From positions 186,001 to 250,000 of the forward strand of contig NZ_JARUXC010000001.1 of the NCBI RefSeq assembly GCF_030433855.1: a stretch of DNA of 64,000 bases. The letters run 5' to 3'. Source of the DNA: Agreia sp. PsM10 (GTDB lineage Bacteria > Actinomycetota > Actinomycetes > Actinomycetales > Microbacteriaceae). Positions within the stretch are counted from its first letter, which is position 1; each line of letters opens with the position of its first letter. Both the position numbers and the translations under genes were made by a program. Positions 43,640 through 52,386 of this stretch are shown here, piece by piece. The notes below the pieces were generated by a model, which had not been told where the DNA came from, ran no database searches, and was given only the letters and a program-made list of their open reading frames with translations.

Positions 43640-46600
43640 TTAGGATGTCTGAGCCAGGAGCAGATCAACTTCGTCGTCGGATAGGCCAAAGAGCCCTTGT
43701 ACGATCTCCTCAATCTCGAGATTCGCATAATCGTGTTGGTCTTGAATGAGTTGGCGCTCCTCCTCCATGACGGTGGTGGGCAACGCGCGTACTGCGTTCT
43801 CAATGATCACGGTCAAAGCTACAAGTCGGTCGTGAGTAGCGTCGCCTGGGCGTGATCGAGGGATCGGTAATTTCGACACTGTGTTTTCGTAATATTCCAG
43901 AACACCCCCGCCCAGGAGCTTTCCAATAAATCTGAACCGAGCTGTCAATAGGCGGCTGTTCAAGATTGCGAGTATGTATCGCAAATCTTCAGGCTGGCCG
44001 TTTTCGTAGAGGACGGTGGTGTCTGTCAGGCCGAGATATTTCCGGTGCTCGTCTAGGGCGAATCGGTTTTCGGTGGCTCGATAGGGAACAAAGATTCTGG
44101 GGCGATCAAACTTATCGCGGTGCAGCGGCCAGGTGTATTGCCACCATTCACAATTTCCTCGTTCGTACGCTGCCCTTTTCTTCAGCTCGCTCTCGAAGGA
44201 CTCCAAATGCTGACGGACGTCGGTAGGGACGCGGGAGAGCGAGAGGTAGTTCTCGACGTAGATCATATTCACGCCTGATTCGCGAATTGAATAGCGTTGA
44301 ATATCACTATTGCGCACCCGCTGGTAAAGGACTCGATCCCGGGTGAGCTCGGCAATCCGCGGTGCGTTGGCGTTGAATACGAATTCCTTATTTCGACCCG
44401 TTTGCATGCCCTCGCCGACGTGCAAAATCTTGCCAACTGGGGTACCGGCTAAATCCATGTTCTTCACGATCTTCTGGATATCCGCGTCGCCAAAGTTCCA
44501 AGCTGCAGAACCTAAGGATGCGCGGGGGACTTCAACCGTCTCGAAGAGTTTTACATCTTGAAGCGTGGCCGCAGTGTATGCAGTCGGCAGCTTCTTCTCG
44601 AGGTATCGAGAGAACAGCGATGTTGTCAGCGCCGTTGACTTTGAGAGCCTGATGATGGCTGTGTTGATACCGACCTTGGGAAAGACTGGTGCATGTCGAA
44701 AGTCCACGATGGAGCGGACGCGAGCGTTCTCGGCTAGCCAACCGCGCAGCTTCTGCGCCTTATCAGCCTCTAGGAACGACCTAGAAACAATGAACGAAAT
44801 CTCCCCTTTGCTTATCTCTACTGCTTTGCGTAGGAAATAAAACAGCAGATCGGTCTTGTCCGCATAGACGCTCGAGTATTTGGTTTTCAGATAGCCCAAC
44901 CGAGGATCTTTTCGCCCCCATGTTGCATCCACATTAAGATACGGCGGGTTTCCAATCACTGTGTCGAACCCGCCGCGGTTAAAGACCACCGGGAACGTTG
45001 CTTTCCAATCAAATGGATTAAACGCGAGCTGCTCTTCCCGTTCGAGCGCTAGGGGCATCTGAAAATCAAGTCCGATCAAAGAGTTACCGCATGCGATGTT
45101 GCTGTCGAGGTCGGGGAGAATCCGACCAATTTCGAGTTCCGTCTGGGTCTGGCCCTCGATGACCTTCAGTAGAAGCGACAGCTTGGTTACTTCAACTGCT
45201 TGGGGATCGATATCGACCCCGTAAAGGTTTGTCAGAAGGATTCGCTTGCGTTCTGATGTCTTTACTCGGACTTGATTGTCTGAGCCCTGCTCGAGAAACT
45301 TCTTAGCTAATGTCGGGCGCGATGCATAGTAATCCCGGTGCCAGTCCAGGAGGAATTGATAGGCCGCAATGAGGAATGACCCGCTCCCAGCGGCGGGGTC
45401 GACAATGGCCAGCTCAGCGACTTGGTTCAGGCTCTTACCACGTAATAGTGGTCCGAGTACTTCCTCAATCATGAAGTTAACGATTGGCGTCGGCGTGTAG
45501 TAGACACCCCCGGACTTTCGAAATTCAGGCTTGAGGCTGATGGTGGCCACGCGGTCGCTGGAGACCGTGATGTGTTCCCCGAGGAACTGCTCGTAGATCC
45601 GCCCCAAAATGTCGGCCGGAAGCACAGAGAACTCGTACGGCTCGGGAAAGTAGAGGCGACCCACGATGGTTCGAAGGATGTCGTCGTCCACGGCGAGGTC
45701 GAGGGCGATGCGATCAACTCTTTTGTCGCTTGGGCCGCCGATAAGATGGAAAAGACCCGAATTGTATCGATCGTCAGCCCGCTTGAAGAGCGTCAATAGC
45801 CGGCCATACAAACCTGGCTCGCTACTGGCGGCGAGCTGCAAAGCATTTCCTGCTTCCAAGCCACGTGATTCGGCGTTTCGTAGAAAGACGATTCGGTCAA
45901 TCAGTGTCTGAACAGCGCCGTTGACTTCAAGCCCGCTAAGGCTGAGATTTTTGGCTGCAATGTCTGTAGCAAGAGATTTTCTCCACTGACGAATTTCGTC
46001 AAGGAACGCCTCGTCGATCGGTCGGGTGCCTCGCGGCGGTTTCGACTCGGCCGCAAGAAGATCGAGGATGCCCGAGGCAACGTTCTCTCGGCCAAACATT
46101 CCCCGAAGAAGATGCCAGTTCTCCGGCAGCTCGTTATATGTGAAGTATATTAAGCGACCGACGTGAGCACTGTCAGTCTTGTTTGGCATGGCACGGCAGT
46201 CGTAAATTGCGAACTCTTCGAAGTCCGTAACCAACCCGTAGGGCAAATCCGCGCTCCAGCAGTAACGTCGAATCTGGAACGCAGCTTCGCGCCCCTCCGC
46301 AATGTTCACTGCCGGGCGCTTCGCTTCAATGAAGAAGCGCCGTCGCCCATCAAGTATGAAGCCGTAGTCCGGCGCTTTCGTGGAACCGTCGATTGTGACG
46401 GCGTCCTCGTGCACGACATTTCGCTCGGAGTAAGCGCCGCCGTGCCTGTTGGTTGGGTCCCAGCCAAGCTCTTCGAGAAGGGGATTCAGAAACTCAGTTC
46501 TAAGAGCAAGTTCCTTGAAGTCGGCGCTTCTGTAACGATCCCGATCTGCGGTGAACTGCGTGATCTTATCGAGAATTCGCTGCGGGATCGTCGAGGCGTC

Positions 46601-46690
46601 TGTGACGGCTTCAACTTGCTCCTTGATTGTCTCAACCAAAACTGCGTCCCCTCGGTGCCAACGCTCCCATTGCGTGCGTCGCTGAGTCAA
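43640..46690 (-). CDS. Type IIG-like restriction-modification enzyme (Eco57I-type)
   Basis: A single ~1,000-residue chain. The N-terminal nuclease has RTEFLNPLLEELGWD, APDYGF (D108) and FFIEAKRP (E122, K124), a PD-(D/E)xK site. A helical linker precedes the N6-adenine methyltransferase: GGVYYTPTPIVNFMIEEVL, motif I VDPAAGSGSFLIA (~430-442), LYGVDIDPQAVEV and catalytic NPPY (581-584). A C-terminal target-recognition domain resembles TaqI specificity domains. One protein can both cut and methylate. No ATG fits: TTG 46690, or TTG 46639 with GGGGA 7 bp upstream. The GC content is visibly lower than in host genes. Confidence 0.85.
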   Translation of the reverse strand: MTQRRTQWERWHRGDAVLVETIKEQVEAVTDASTIPQRILDKITQFTADRDRYRSADFKELALRTEFLNPLLEELGWDPTNRHGGAYSERNVVHEDAVTIDGSTKAPDYGFILDGRRRFFIEAKRPAVNIAEGREAAFQIRRYCWSADLPYGLVTDFEEFAIYDCRAMPNKTDSAHVGRLIYFTYNELPENWHLLRGMFGRENVASGILDLLAAESKPPRGTRPIDEAFLDEIRQWRKSLATDIAAKNLSLSGLEVNGAVQTLIDRIVFLRNAESRGLEAGNALQLAASSEPGLYGRLLTLFKRADDRYNSGLFHLIGGPSDKRVDRIALDLAVDDDILRTIVGRLYFPEPYEFSVLPADILGRIYEQFLGEHITVSSDRVATISLKPEFRKSGGVYYTPTPIVNFMIEEVLGPLLRGKSLNQVAELAIVDPAAGSGSFLIAAYQFLLDWHRDYYASRPTLAKKFLEQGSDNQVRVKTSERKRILLTNLYGVDIDPQAVEVTKLSLLLKVIEGQTQTELEIGRILPDLDSNIACGNSLIGLDFQMPLALEREEQLAFNPFDWKATFPVVFNRGGFDTVIGNPPYLNVDATWGRKDPRLGYLKTKYSSVYADKTDLLFYFLRKAVEISKGEISFIVSRSFLEADKAQKLRGWLAENARVRSIVDFRHAPVFPKVGINTAIIRLSKSTALTTSLFSRYLEKKLPTAYTAATLQDVKLFETVEVPRASLGSAAWNFGDADIQKIVKNMDLAGTPVGKILHVGEGMQTGRNKEFVFNANAPRIAELTRDRVLYQRVRNSDIQRYSIRESGVNMIYVENYLSLSRVPTDVRQHLESFESELKKRAAYERGNCEWWQYTWPLHRDKFDRPRIFVPYRATENRFALDEHRKYLGLTDTTVLYENGQPEDLRYILAILNSRLLTARFRFIGKLLGGGVLEYYENTVSKLPIPRSRPGDATHDRLVALTVIIENAVRALPTTVMEEERQLIQDQHDYANLEIEEIVQGLFGLSDDEVDLLLAQTS

Positions 46691-46771
46691 ACCTACTCAA
46701 CCTGGCAGGAATCGCTGTTCTGGCAGGGCCTGCTGATGTTGACGTTGCGAGACATAGTGCGTCGGCCGTGT

Positions 46772-47371
46772 TCAGCCTGTTTGTGAGTTCTGGTGGCGGT
46801 AGAACGTGGCACGGCTCCACCCGACGAGCTGCGCGGCTTCGGCCGCGGTCTTACCGGCGGATCGAGCCTGCGCGACGATCGCGAGTCTCTCGGCCACGAC
46901 GGTTGGGTCGGATTTCGGGCGCCCAAACCGGTTACCGGCCTCCCTGGCGACGGCGATGCCGGCATTGACGCGTTCGACAATAAGCTCGCGCTCGTATTCT
47001 GCGAGGGTCGCAAGCATGTTCAGCATTAGCCGGCCCGTCGACGTCGCCGGGTCGATTTCGTCGGAGATGGATCGCACGTTGATCCCGGCTTCGCGGAGAC
47101 CGTTTACGCTGTTGAGGACATCGATCAAGGATCGGCCAAGTCGATCGACTCGCCATACGACCACGGTGTCACCGGCCTCGGCATAGTCGACCAGCCGCTG
47201 CATCCCGGGGCGTGACGCGGCCGTCTTGCTGCCGGAGGTGACGTCAGAGAAAATGTCCCGCTTCTGCACCCCTGTGGAGAGGAGCGAATTGACCTGGAGC
47301 TGCGGATCTTTGCCGGCGGTACTGACGCGTGTGTAGCCAAGAAGTCGCGTACGGCAATCATGTCTCGCCAA
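46772..47371 (-). CDS. Serine recombinase (resolvase/invertase family)
   Basis: The ~199-residue small serine recombinase has LLGYTRVSTAGKDPQLQ with the catalytic Ser in RVST, GDTVVVWRVDRLGRSLID with active-site arginines, LMLNMLATLAEYERELI, and ERVNAGIAVAREAGNRFGRP leading to the C-terminal helix-turn-helix (TAAEAAQLVGWSRATFYRH). TTG 47371 is chosen: the conserved domain begins just after it, and the longer frame to ATG 47509 runs through res-like repeats. It may resolve or invert the element, or mark its insertion. No transposase gene accompanies it. Confidence 0.8.
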   Translation of the reverse strand: MARHDCRTRLLGYTRVSTAGKDPQLQVNSLLSTGVQKRDIFSDVTSGSKTAASRPGMQRLVDYAEAGDTVVVWRVDRLGRSLIDVLNSVNGLREAGINVRSISDEIDPATSTGRLMLNMLATLAEYERELIVERVNAGIAVAREAGNRFGRPKSDPTVVAERLAIVAQARSAGKTAAEAAQLVGWSRATFYRHQNSQTG

Positions 47372-47393
47372 CCCAGGAACTACTAGCGAGACA
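47361..47393. repeat. Inverted repeat at the recombinase start (res-like subsite)
   Basis: Arms TGTCTCG (47361-47367) and CGAGACA (47387-47393) are separated by 19 bp. They overlap the proposed recombinase start codon, as expected for autoregulation. Serine resolvases bind paired half-sites of this size. Confidence 0.55.
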
Positions 47394-47478
47394 CGCGAGC
47401 GGCTGAGATTACTTCGTGAGACATTGACCATGACCGGGAATTCGCGGTAGGAGCGTGGTCGTCTCGGCCTCAGCCATG

Positions 47479-47508
47479 TGTCTCGTAAATCTATTGCTTT
47501 TCGAGACA
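47479..47508. repeat. Second inverted repeat with the same arms (res-like subsite)
   Basis: TGTCTCG (47479-47485) and CGAGACA (47502-47508) enclose an AT-rich 16-bp spacer (TAAATCTATTGCTTTT). Further partial arms lie between the two sites (GTGAGACA at 47416-47423, GTCTCG at 47461-47466). The total span of about 150 bp with 28-34-bp subsites resembles a Tn3-type res locus. 47510-47668 downstream holds no gene that I can support. Confidence 0.5.
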
Positions 47509-47668
47509 TGGTCTATGTTGCAAACACCGATAGCTCGGCCCTACTCCAGGAGCGGCGGAGATCGAGAGCGAAACATACGATTTGGTCACGTGCTTCTGGG
47601 GCGCCATGTTGACATGAATATGGTTATCGCCTCTCCTAAACCCCAATCCGCGCGCTACGTTGTGGGAT

Positions 47669-47893
47669 ATGACAGCCGAACCCAACCTTGCCCACCTCCA
47701 GCGTCTGGCCGCGGATCGTGGACAGGTCATCATTAAGGCGACCGACAACGACCTCTACGCACTCGTGACGCCCGACAATGCTGGGAAGGGTCTCGACCCG
47801 CGGGGGGAGCTGGGCGCGGCAAGTGCGTTCCGAGACGGCGTTGGTATGCCCCTGTCTGATGTCGCTGACTTGTTGGAGGGTCGGGCGTCCTAA
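47669..47893 (+). CDS. Small hypothetical protein
   Basis: The 74-residue ORF starts MTAEPNLAHLQRLAADRGQV and has a compact strand (IIKATDNDLYALVTPDNAG) and a helical end (GMPLSDVADLLEGR). Codon use looks like the host. Size and layout would fit a Phd-like or other small antitoxin, but no family is recognised. A TTGACA at 47609 may be part of its promoter. Confidence 0.45.
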   Translation: MTAEPNLAHLQRLAADRGQVIIKATDNDLYALVTPDNAGKGLDPRGELGAASAFRDGVGMPLSDVADLLEGRAS

Positions 47894-48354
47894 CCGCCCG
47901 CCCGTCCCGGCTTCGGACGTGAAGTTTTGGTGTCAGACCCCTGGCGTACTGAGATTGGGTGGAGTTGAGAGGTCAAGGAGTGGCTGTAGACGCGCGTACC
48001 GAAGTTATGGATCTCAGCGGGCGCATTCTTGCTGCGGTCCCGTCGGGCAGCACGATCCGCATCACGTACATCTCCGGCGCGCCTCGCGTGCAGCGGCGAG
48101 CTAAGGGGGGCCGCCAAGAGTGATGCGCTGATCGAGCAGGCGCGACAGCTTTGAGCGACTTCGGGCATTCCGTTCTGGTATGCGCTCTTCCTCGTGGGCG
48201 AGACCTTCTCGGGCACGTGGCGCCCTGCGATGCTCTCGCTCATCGTGCCGAACGGGTTTCCCATCAAGGTCACCTCTGTCGCTCGTTCGACATTCCGATG
48301 AAGACTGCGCAAGGCCCTCAGGCCACGCACAGCATCCGTGTAGCGTACGTGTCC
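47894..48354 (+). pseudogene. Degraded coding region at the right island boundary
   Basis: 460 bp without an intact gene. Fragments in different frames look coding: MDLSGRILAAVPSGSTIRIT (from ATG 48007), SGELRGAAKSDALIEQARQL (to about 48153), and after a TGA, ATSGIPFWYALFLVGETFSG to TGA near 48300. They could be one former gene broken by a frameshift and a stop. I cannot name it. The MFS gene begins right after. Confidence 0.35.
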
Positions 48355-49842
48355 ATGACTTCGAGTTCACCGGCACCTCAGATCGAACTCACCGAGCGGG
48401 CGAAATGGCAGGCGTTCGCCGTGGCCGTCGGCGTTGCGGCGCTCACGATTCTCGACCTGTCGAAGGTCAACGTCGGGCTTCCCTCGATCGAGAAGGCGCT
48501 CGGCGCCGGACCTACCGAGCTGCAGCTGATCGTCGCCGGCTACGCCCTCGCCTTCGGGCTCGCTCTCGTTCCTGCCGGGCGGCTGGGCGACATCTATTCG
48601 CGCAAACTGCTCTTCTCCATCGGACTCATCTCGTTCACCCTCGCGAGTCTCGCCTGCGCGCTCGCACCGACGGTCGAGACCCTGCTCATCGCGCGCATCC
48701 TGCAGGGAGTCGCCGCAGGCATCCAGATGCCGCAGGTGCTCGGGCTCGTGCAGCAGCTGTTCCAGGGGTCGGCGCGAGGGCGCGCCTTCGGCATCTTCGG
48801 CGCCACCATCGGCGTCGCCACCGCGTTCGGGCCGACGCTCGGCGGGCTGCTGATCGCCGTCGGGGGAGAGACCGACGGGTGGCGACTGCTGTTCTGGATG
48901 AACATTCCGCTCGGCCTCATCGCCCTGTTCTTCGCTCTGCGCCTGTTGCCGACGAAGCCCAAGGGCACGACCGTGAAGACTCAGCTCGACCTCGTGGGCA
49001 TCCTGCTGCTCGGCTTCTCGGTGTTCAGCCTGATGGTGCCGTTCGTCTTCACCACCGGCGGCCCCGACGACGACCCCAAGCGCTGGTTCTGGCTCGTCGG
49101 CTTCGCGCTCGGAACCACCGCGTTCCTTCTGTGGGAACGCGACTACGGCCGGCGCGGCAAGTCTCCCGTGGTGCACTTCTCGCTGTTCCGCATCGCGTCG
49201 TATCGCAATGGAATCCTCGTGGCCACCGCGTACTTCGCGGCGATTCCAGGCACCTTCCTGCTGACGACGCTCTACCTGCAGCAGGGGCTCGGCGCGCTTC
49301 CCGTGTTCGCTGGCATGGTGAGCATCCCGTTCGCCCTCACCTCCGCCGCCAGCTCGCTGATCGGCGGCCGCATCGTCGAGCGCTACGGCCGCAAGCTCGT
49401 CGTGATCGGCACGGTCACGGTCATCGTGGGCTTCTCCCTCATACTCGCCGCGGCGGTGCTCACCCCGCGCGACGAGACGATCTGGTGGATGGCCGCCGCC
49501 ATGGCCGTCGCGGGAGCCGGAGGCGGCCTCGTGATCTCGCCCAACCAGACCCTGACGCTCGCGGAGGTTCCCGTGAGCGAGGGCGGGGTCGCGGGCTCAC
49601 TCGCCCAGGTCGGACAACGCGTCGGCACCGCGATCGGCGTCGCAGCCGTCAGCTCCACCTTCTTCGCGACCCTCTACCGCGACAAGGCAGATGCCGACCA
49701 GCTCATGGCGTACCACGAGGGCTTCCGCAACGGCATCCTCATCGCCATCTCGCTCATCACGGTGTCGCTGATTGTGGGGCTCGTCGACCTGAGGTCGCGT
49801 GCGAAAGCCGCGAAGCGCGAGACCGCCGCATCCGACGCCTGA
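48355..49842 (+). CDS. MFS transporter, DHA2-type (EmrB/QacA-like)
   Basis: The 495-residue protein has about 14 hydrophobic helices. It starts MTSSSPAPQIELTERAKWQA. TM1 has VAALTILDLSKVNVGLPSIE (usual LD..ivNvAlP motif with Lys for the common Ile/Thr). Motif A is LALVPAGRLGDIYSRK. IARILQGVAAGIQMPQVLGL and AFGIFGATIGVATAFGPTLG (motif C) follow. It should be a proton-coupled multidrug or metabolite exporter. ATG 48355 is chosen because the N-terminal extension to 48151 is not protein-like. It marks the return to high-GC host sequence. Confidence 0.85.
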   Translation: MTSSSPAPQIELTERAKWQAFAVAVGVAALTILDLSKVNVGLPSIEKALGAGPTELQLIVAGYALAFGLALVPAGRLGDIYSRKLLFSIGLISFTLASLACALAPTVETLLIARILQGVAAGIQMPQVLGLVQQLFQGSARGRAFGIFGATIGVATAFGPTLGGLLIAVGGETDGWRLLFWMNIPLGLIALFFALRLLPTKPKGTTVKTQLDLVGILLLGFSVFSLMVPFVFTTGGPDDDPKRWFWLVGFALGTTAFLLWERDYGRRGKSPVVHFSLFRIASYRNGILVATAYFAAIPGTFLLTTLYLQQGLGALPVFAGMVSIPFALTSAASSLIGGRIVERYGRKLVVIGTVTVIVGFSLILAAAVLTPRDETIWWMAAAMAVAGAGGGLVISPNQTLTLAEVPVSEGGVAGSLAQVGQRVGTAIGVAAVSSTFFATLYRDKADADQLMAYHEGFRNGILIAISLITVSLIVGLVDLRSRAKAAKRETAASDA

Positions 49843-49858
49843 CGAGCAGCGCGCCTGA

Positions 49859-51124
49859 TCAGGCCGACTGCCTGCCCGGCCGCCGAGGAACGTAACGGGG
49901 CACGTAACGCAGCATCAGCCCCGCGCCCAGCACGCCGATGACCCCCATGATCGCCGTCGCGAGCGACAGCGTGGCCACGGCTACGACGAGCGACACGAGC
50001 AGGGGAGCGGCGGCCGTTCCCGCATCGCCGGTGAAGCGGAACGCACCCAAGAAGGGTGCGGGGTCGTCTTTGGGGGCGAGGTCGGCGCCGAGCGTCATGA
50101 GGATGCCGCTGCCGATGCCGTTCGCGAGGCCGGTGAGCACCGTGACCCCGATGAACCACCCGACCGCGTGCTGCAGGTCGTGGGTGAAGGCCAGCACGAA
50201 GAGCCCGATGCCCATGCCGAGCATCGACGGCACGACGCTCCACAGCCGGCCGAACCGGTCCATCACCTGGCCGCTGGCATAGAAGAGGGCGAAGTCCATC
50301 GCGCCGCCGAGGCCGATGATGAGAGCCGTCGTGCTCTCCGACAGGTCGAGACTCACCGCCCACAACGGCAGGATGACCGAACGGCTCGCGCGCAGGGCGC
50401 CCACGATCGCCACTCCCGTTCCGAGGCGAGCGAGAACCCCGCGGAAGTTCCAGACCGTGCGGAACAGCCCGTGCGACTCCTCGGCCACGAGGTGCTCGCC
50501 CTCGGTCTCGTGCGTGCCTTCGGTGGTCTGCGCGCGTGCTGCGGCCCCCGCGGTCGGGTCGGGCATCACGAGGAGGAGCACGATCACCAGCACGGCGCAG
50601 GCGAGGTGCACCCAGAAAACGATCTCGGCGTGCGAGGTGAGGGCGATCAAGCCGGCGGCGATGAACGGGCCGACGAACCAGCCCGCCCGGAAAGTTCCGC
50701 CGAGGGTGGAGAGGGCGCGCGCCCGGAACTGCAGCGGCACGAACGTGGTCATGAACGCGTGCCGGGCGAGGGCGAAGGTCGCGGTCGACAGGCCGAGCAA
50801 AAAGATGCCGACCCCGAGCATCCAGGGCCCGGATGCGACGATGCACGTCGTGACGCCGATGATCGACACGAGAGACGCACCCACCATGGCCCGCCGCTCG
50901 CCGATGCGGCTCACGATCCAGCCGCTCGGGATGTCGCCGATGAGCTCGCCGACCATGATCATCGCTGCGATGAAGCCGGCCAGGGCGAGACCGGCACCGA
51001 GATCCTGCGCGATCGCCGGAATGATGGGGATGATCGAGCCCTCGCCGATGGCGAAGAGCAGCGACGGGAGGAGGGCGGGGAGGGCGATGGAACGGAATCG
51101 GAACCCGGTCTCTGCATCGCTCAT
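49859..51124 (-). CDS. MFS transporter, 12-helix
   Basis: The 421-residue protein starts MSDAETGFRFRSIALPALLP with TM1 GEGSIIPIIPAIAQDLGAGL. Motif A is GELIGDIPSGWIVSRIGERR. A hydrophilic central loop of about 35 residues (GAAARAQTTEGTHETEGEHL) divides two sets of six helices. YASGQVMDRFGRLWSVVPS is the second motif-A repeat. The substrate is unknown. It is convergent with the MFS gene at 48355 (16 bp apart) and divergent from prfB. Confidence 0.83.
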   Translation of the reverse strand: MSDAETGFRFRSIALPALLPSLLFAIGEGSIIPIIPAIAQDLGAGLALAGFIAAMIMVGELIGDIPSGWIVSRIGERRAMVGASLVSIIGVTTCIVASGPWMLGVGIFLLGLSTATFALARHAFMTTFVPLQFRARALSTLGGTFRAGWFVGPFIAAGLIALTSHAEIVFWVHLACAVLVIVLLLVMPDPTAGAAARAQTTEGTHETEGEHLVAEESHGLFRTVWNFRGVLARLGTGVAIVGALRASRSVILPLWAVSLDLSESTTALIIGLGGAMDFALFYASGQVMDRFGRLWSVVPSMLGMGIGLFVLAFTHDLQHAVGWFIGVTVLTGLANGIGSGILMTLGADLAPKDDPAPFLGAFRFTGDAGTAAAPLLVSLVVAVATLSLATAIMGVIGVLGAGLMLRYVPRYVPRRPGRQSA

Positions 51125-51182
51125 ATCGCATCCACTGTACGCCGAGGGAGCGACCACGCCCGCCCGGTAGGCTGGGGGCACC

Positions 51183-52289
51183 ATGCAGGAACTAGATTTC
51201 AGCGAGCAGATCGCCGCCCTCCGCTCCACCTTCCGCGACATCCTCTCGGTCATCGACGTCGATGAGTTGAAGACCCGCATCGACGACCTCAGTGCACAGG
51301 CCGGCGTTCCCGACCTGTGGGACGACACCGAGAAGGCGCAGAAGGTCACCAGCGCACTGTCGCACGCTCAGGCCGACCTCGCGAAGGTCACGAGCATCAC
51401 CTCGCGCCTCGAAGACCTCGAGATCATGGTCGAGCTCATCAACTCCGAGGGCGATGAGGAGTCGGCGCAGGAGGCGCAGGCCGAACTCGAGAGCCTCACG
51501 AAGCTGCTCGGCGAGCTCGAGGTGCAGACCCTGCTCAACGGCGAATACGACCCCCGCGCGGCCGTCATCACGATCCGCGCCGGAGCGGGCGGCGTCGACG
51601 CCGCCGACTTCGCCGAGATGCTGCTGCGTATGTACCTGCGCTACTCCGAGCAGCACGGCTACTCGGTCACGGTTCTCGACACCAGCTACGCAGAGGAGGC
51701 GGGCATCAAGAGCGCCACCTTCGAGGTCGACGCTCCCTACGCGTTCGGAACGCTGTCGGTCGAGGCCGGAACGCACCGCCTCGTGCGCATGAGCCCGTTC
51801 AACTCGGCCGGCAAGCGCCAGACGAGCTTCGCGGCCGTCGAGGTCATTCCGCTCATCGCCCAGACCGAGTCGGTCGACGTTCCCGAGAGCGACATCCGGG
51901 TGGATGTCTTCCGCTCGTCGGGCCCGGGCGGCCAGTCGGTCAACACCACAGACTCGGCCGTGCGCATCACCCACCTGCCCACGGGCATCGTGGTGAGCTG
52001 CCAGAACGAGAAGAGCCAGATCCAGAACCGGGCGGCGGCACTGCGCGTGCTGCAGTCGCGCCTGCTGCTGCTGCAGCGTGACGAGGAGAACGCCAAGAAG
52101 AAGGAACTCGCCGGCGTCATCACCGCCAGCTGGGGCGACCAGATGCGCAGCTACGTGCTCGCGCCGTACCAGATGGTCAAAGACCTGCGCACCGACTACG
52201 AATCGAACAACCCGTCGAACGTCTTCGACGGCGAGCTCGACGGCTTCATCTCGGCGGGCATCCGCTGGCGCAAGCAGAAGGTCGCATAG
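51183..52289 (+). CDS. prfB: Peptide chain release factor 2
   Basis: The 368-residue class I release factor has the UGA/UAA anticodon-like SPF in [15 protein letters not shown] and the catalytic GGQ in [40 protein letters not shown] is also typical. The reading frame is continuous, so the +1 programmed frameshift known in many prfB genes is absent, as usual in actinobacteria. It lies upstream of ftsE-ftsX-smpB-ssrA, a cluster linked to translation rescue and division. Confidence 0.96.
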   Translation: MQELDFSEQIAALRSTFRDILSVIDVDELKTRIDDLSAQAGVPDLWDDTEKAQKVTSALSHAQADLAKVTSITSRLEDLEIMVELINSEGDEESAQEAQAELESLTKLLGELEVQTLLNGEYDPRAAVITIRAGAGGVDAADFAEMLLRMYLRYSEQHGYSVTVLDTSYAEEAGIKSATFEVDAPYAFGTLSVEAGTHRLVRMSPFNSAGKRQTSFAAVEVIPLIAQTESVDVPESDIRVDVFRSSGPGGQSVNTTDSAVRITHLPTGIVVSCQNEKSQIQNRAAALRVLQSRLLLLQRDEENAKKKELAGVITASWGDQMRSYVLAPYQMVKDLRTDYESNNPSNVFDGELDGFISAGIRWRKQKVA

Positions 52290-52386
52290 GCGACGCAAGG
52301 CGTTCGTACAGACTGGCGCGTCAATCGGGCATCCGTGGCGAGTCGCGCGTCGAGTGGGTCGCAAGGCTGCTTAAGCTCAACCTGCC

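Noticed and set aside
43435-43803. 122-residue minus-strand frame near the end of the Type IIG gene
   Set aside because: It overlaps the enzyme's C-terminus in another frame and has no protein-like pattern.
47372-47509. N-terminal extension of the recombinase to ATG 47509
   Set aside because: This stretch encodes the repeated res-like arms, and serine recombinases begin a few residues before the GYTRVST motif.
36000-48400. CRISPR array in the accessory region
   Set aside because: No run of short regularly spaced direct repeats is seen; the only repeats are the two 204-bp copies and the recombinase-site arms.
51183-52289. Programmed frameshift in prfB
   Set aside because: The frame is continuous from the ATG; no in-frame UGA is present in the early codons.
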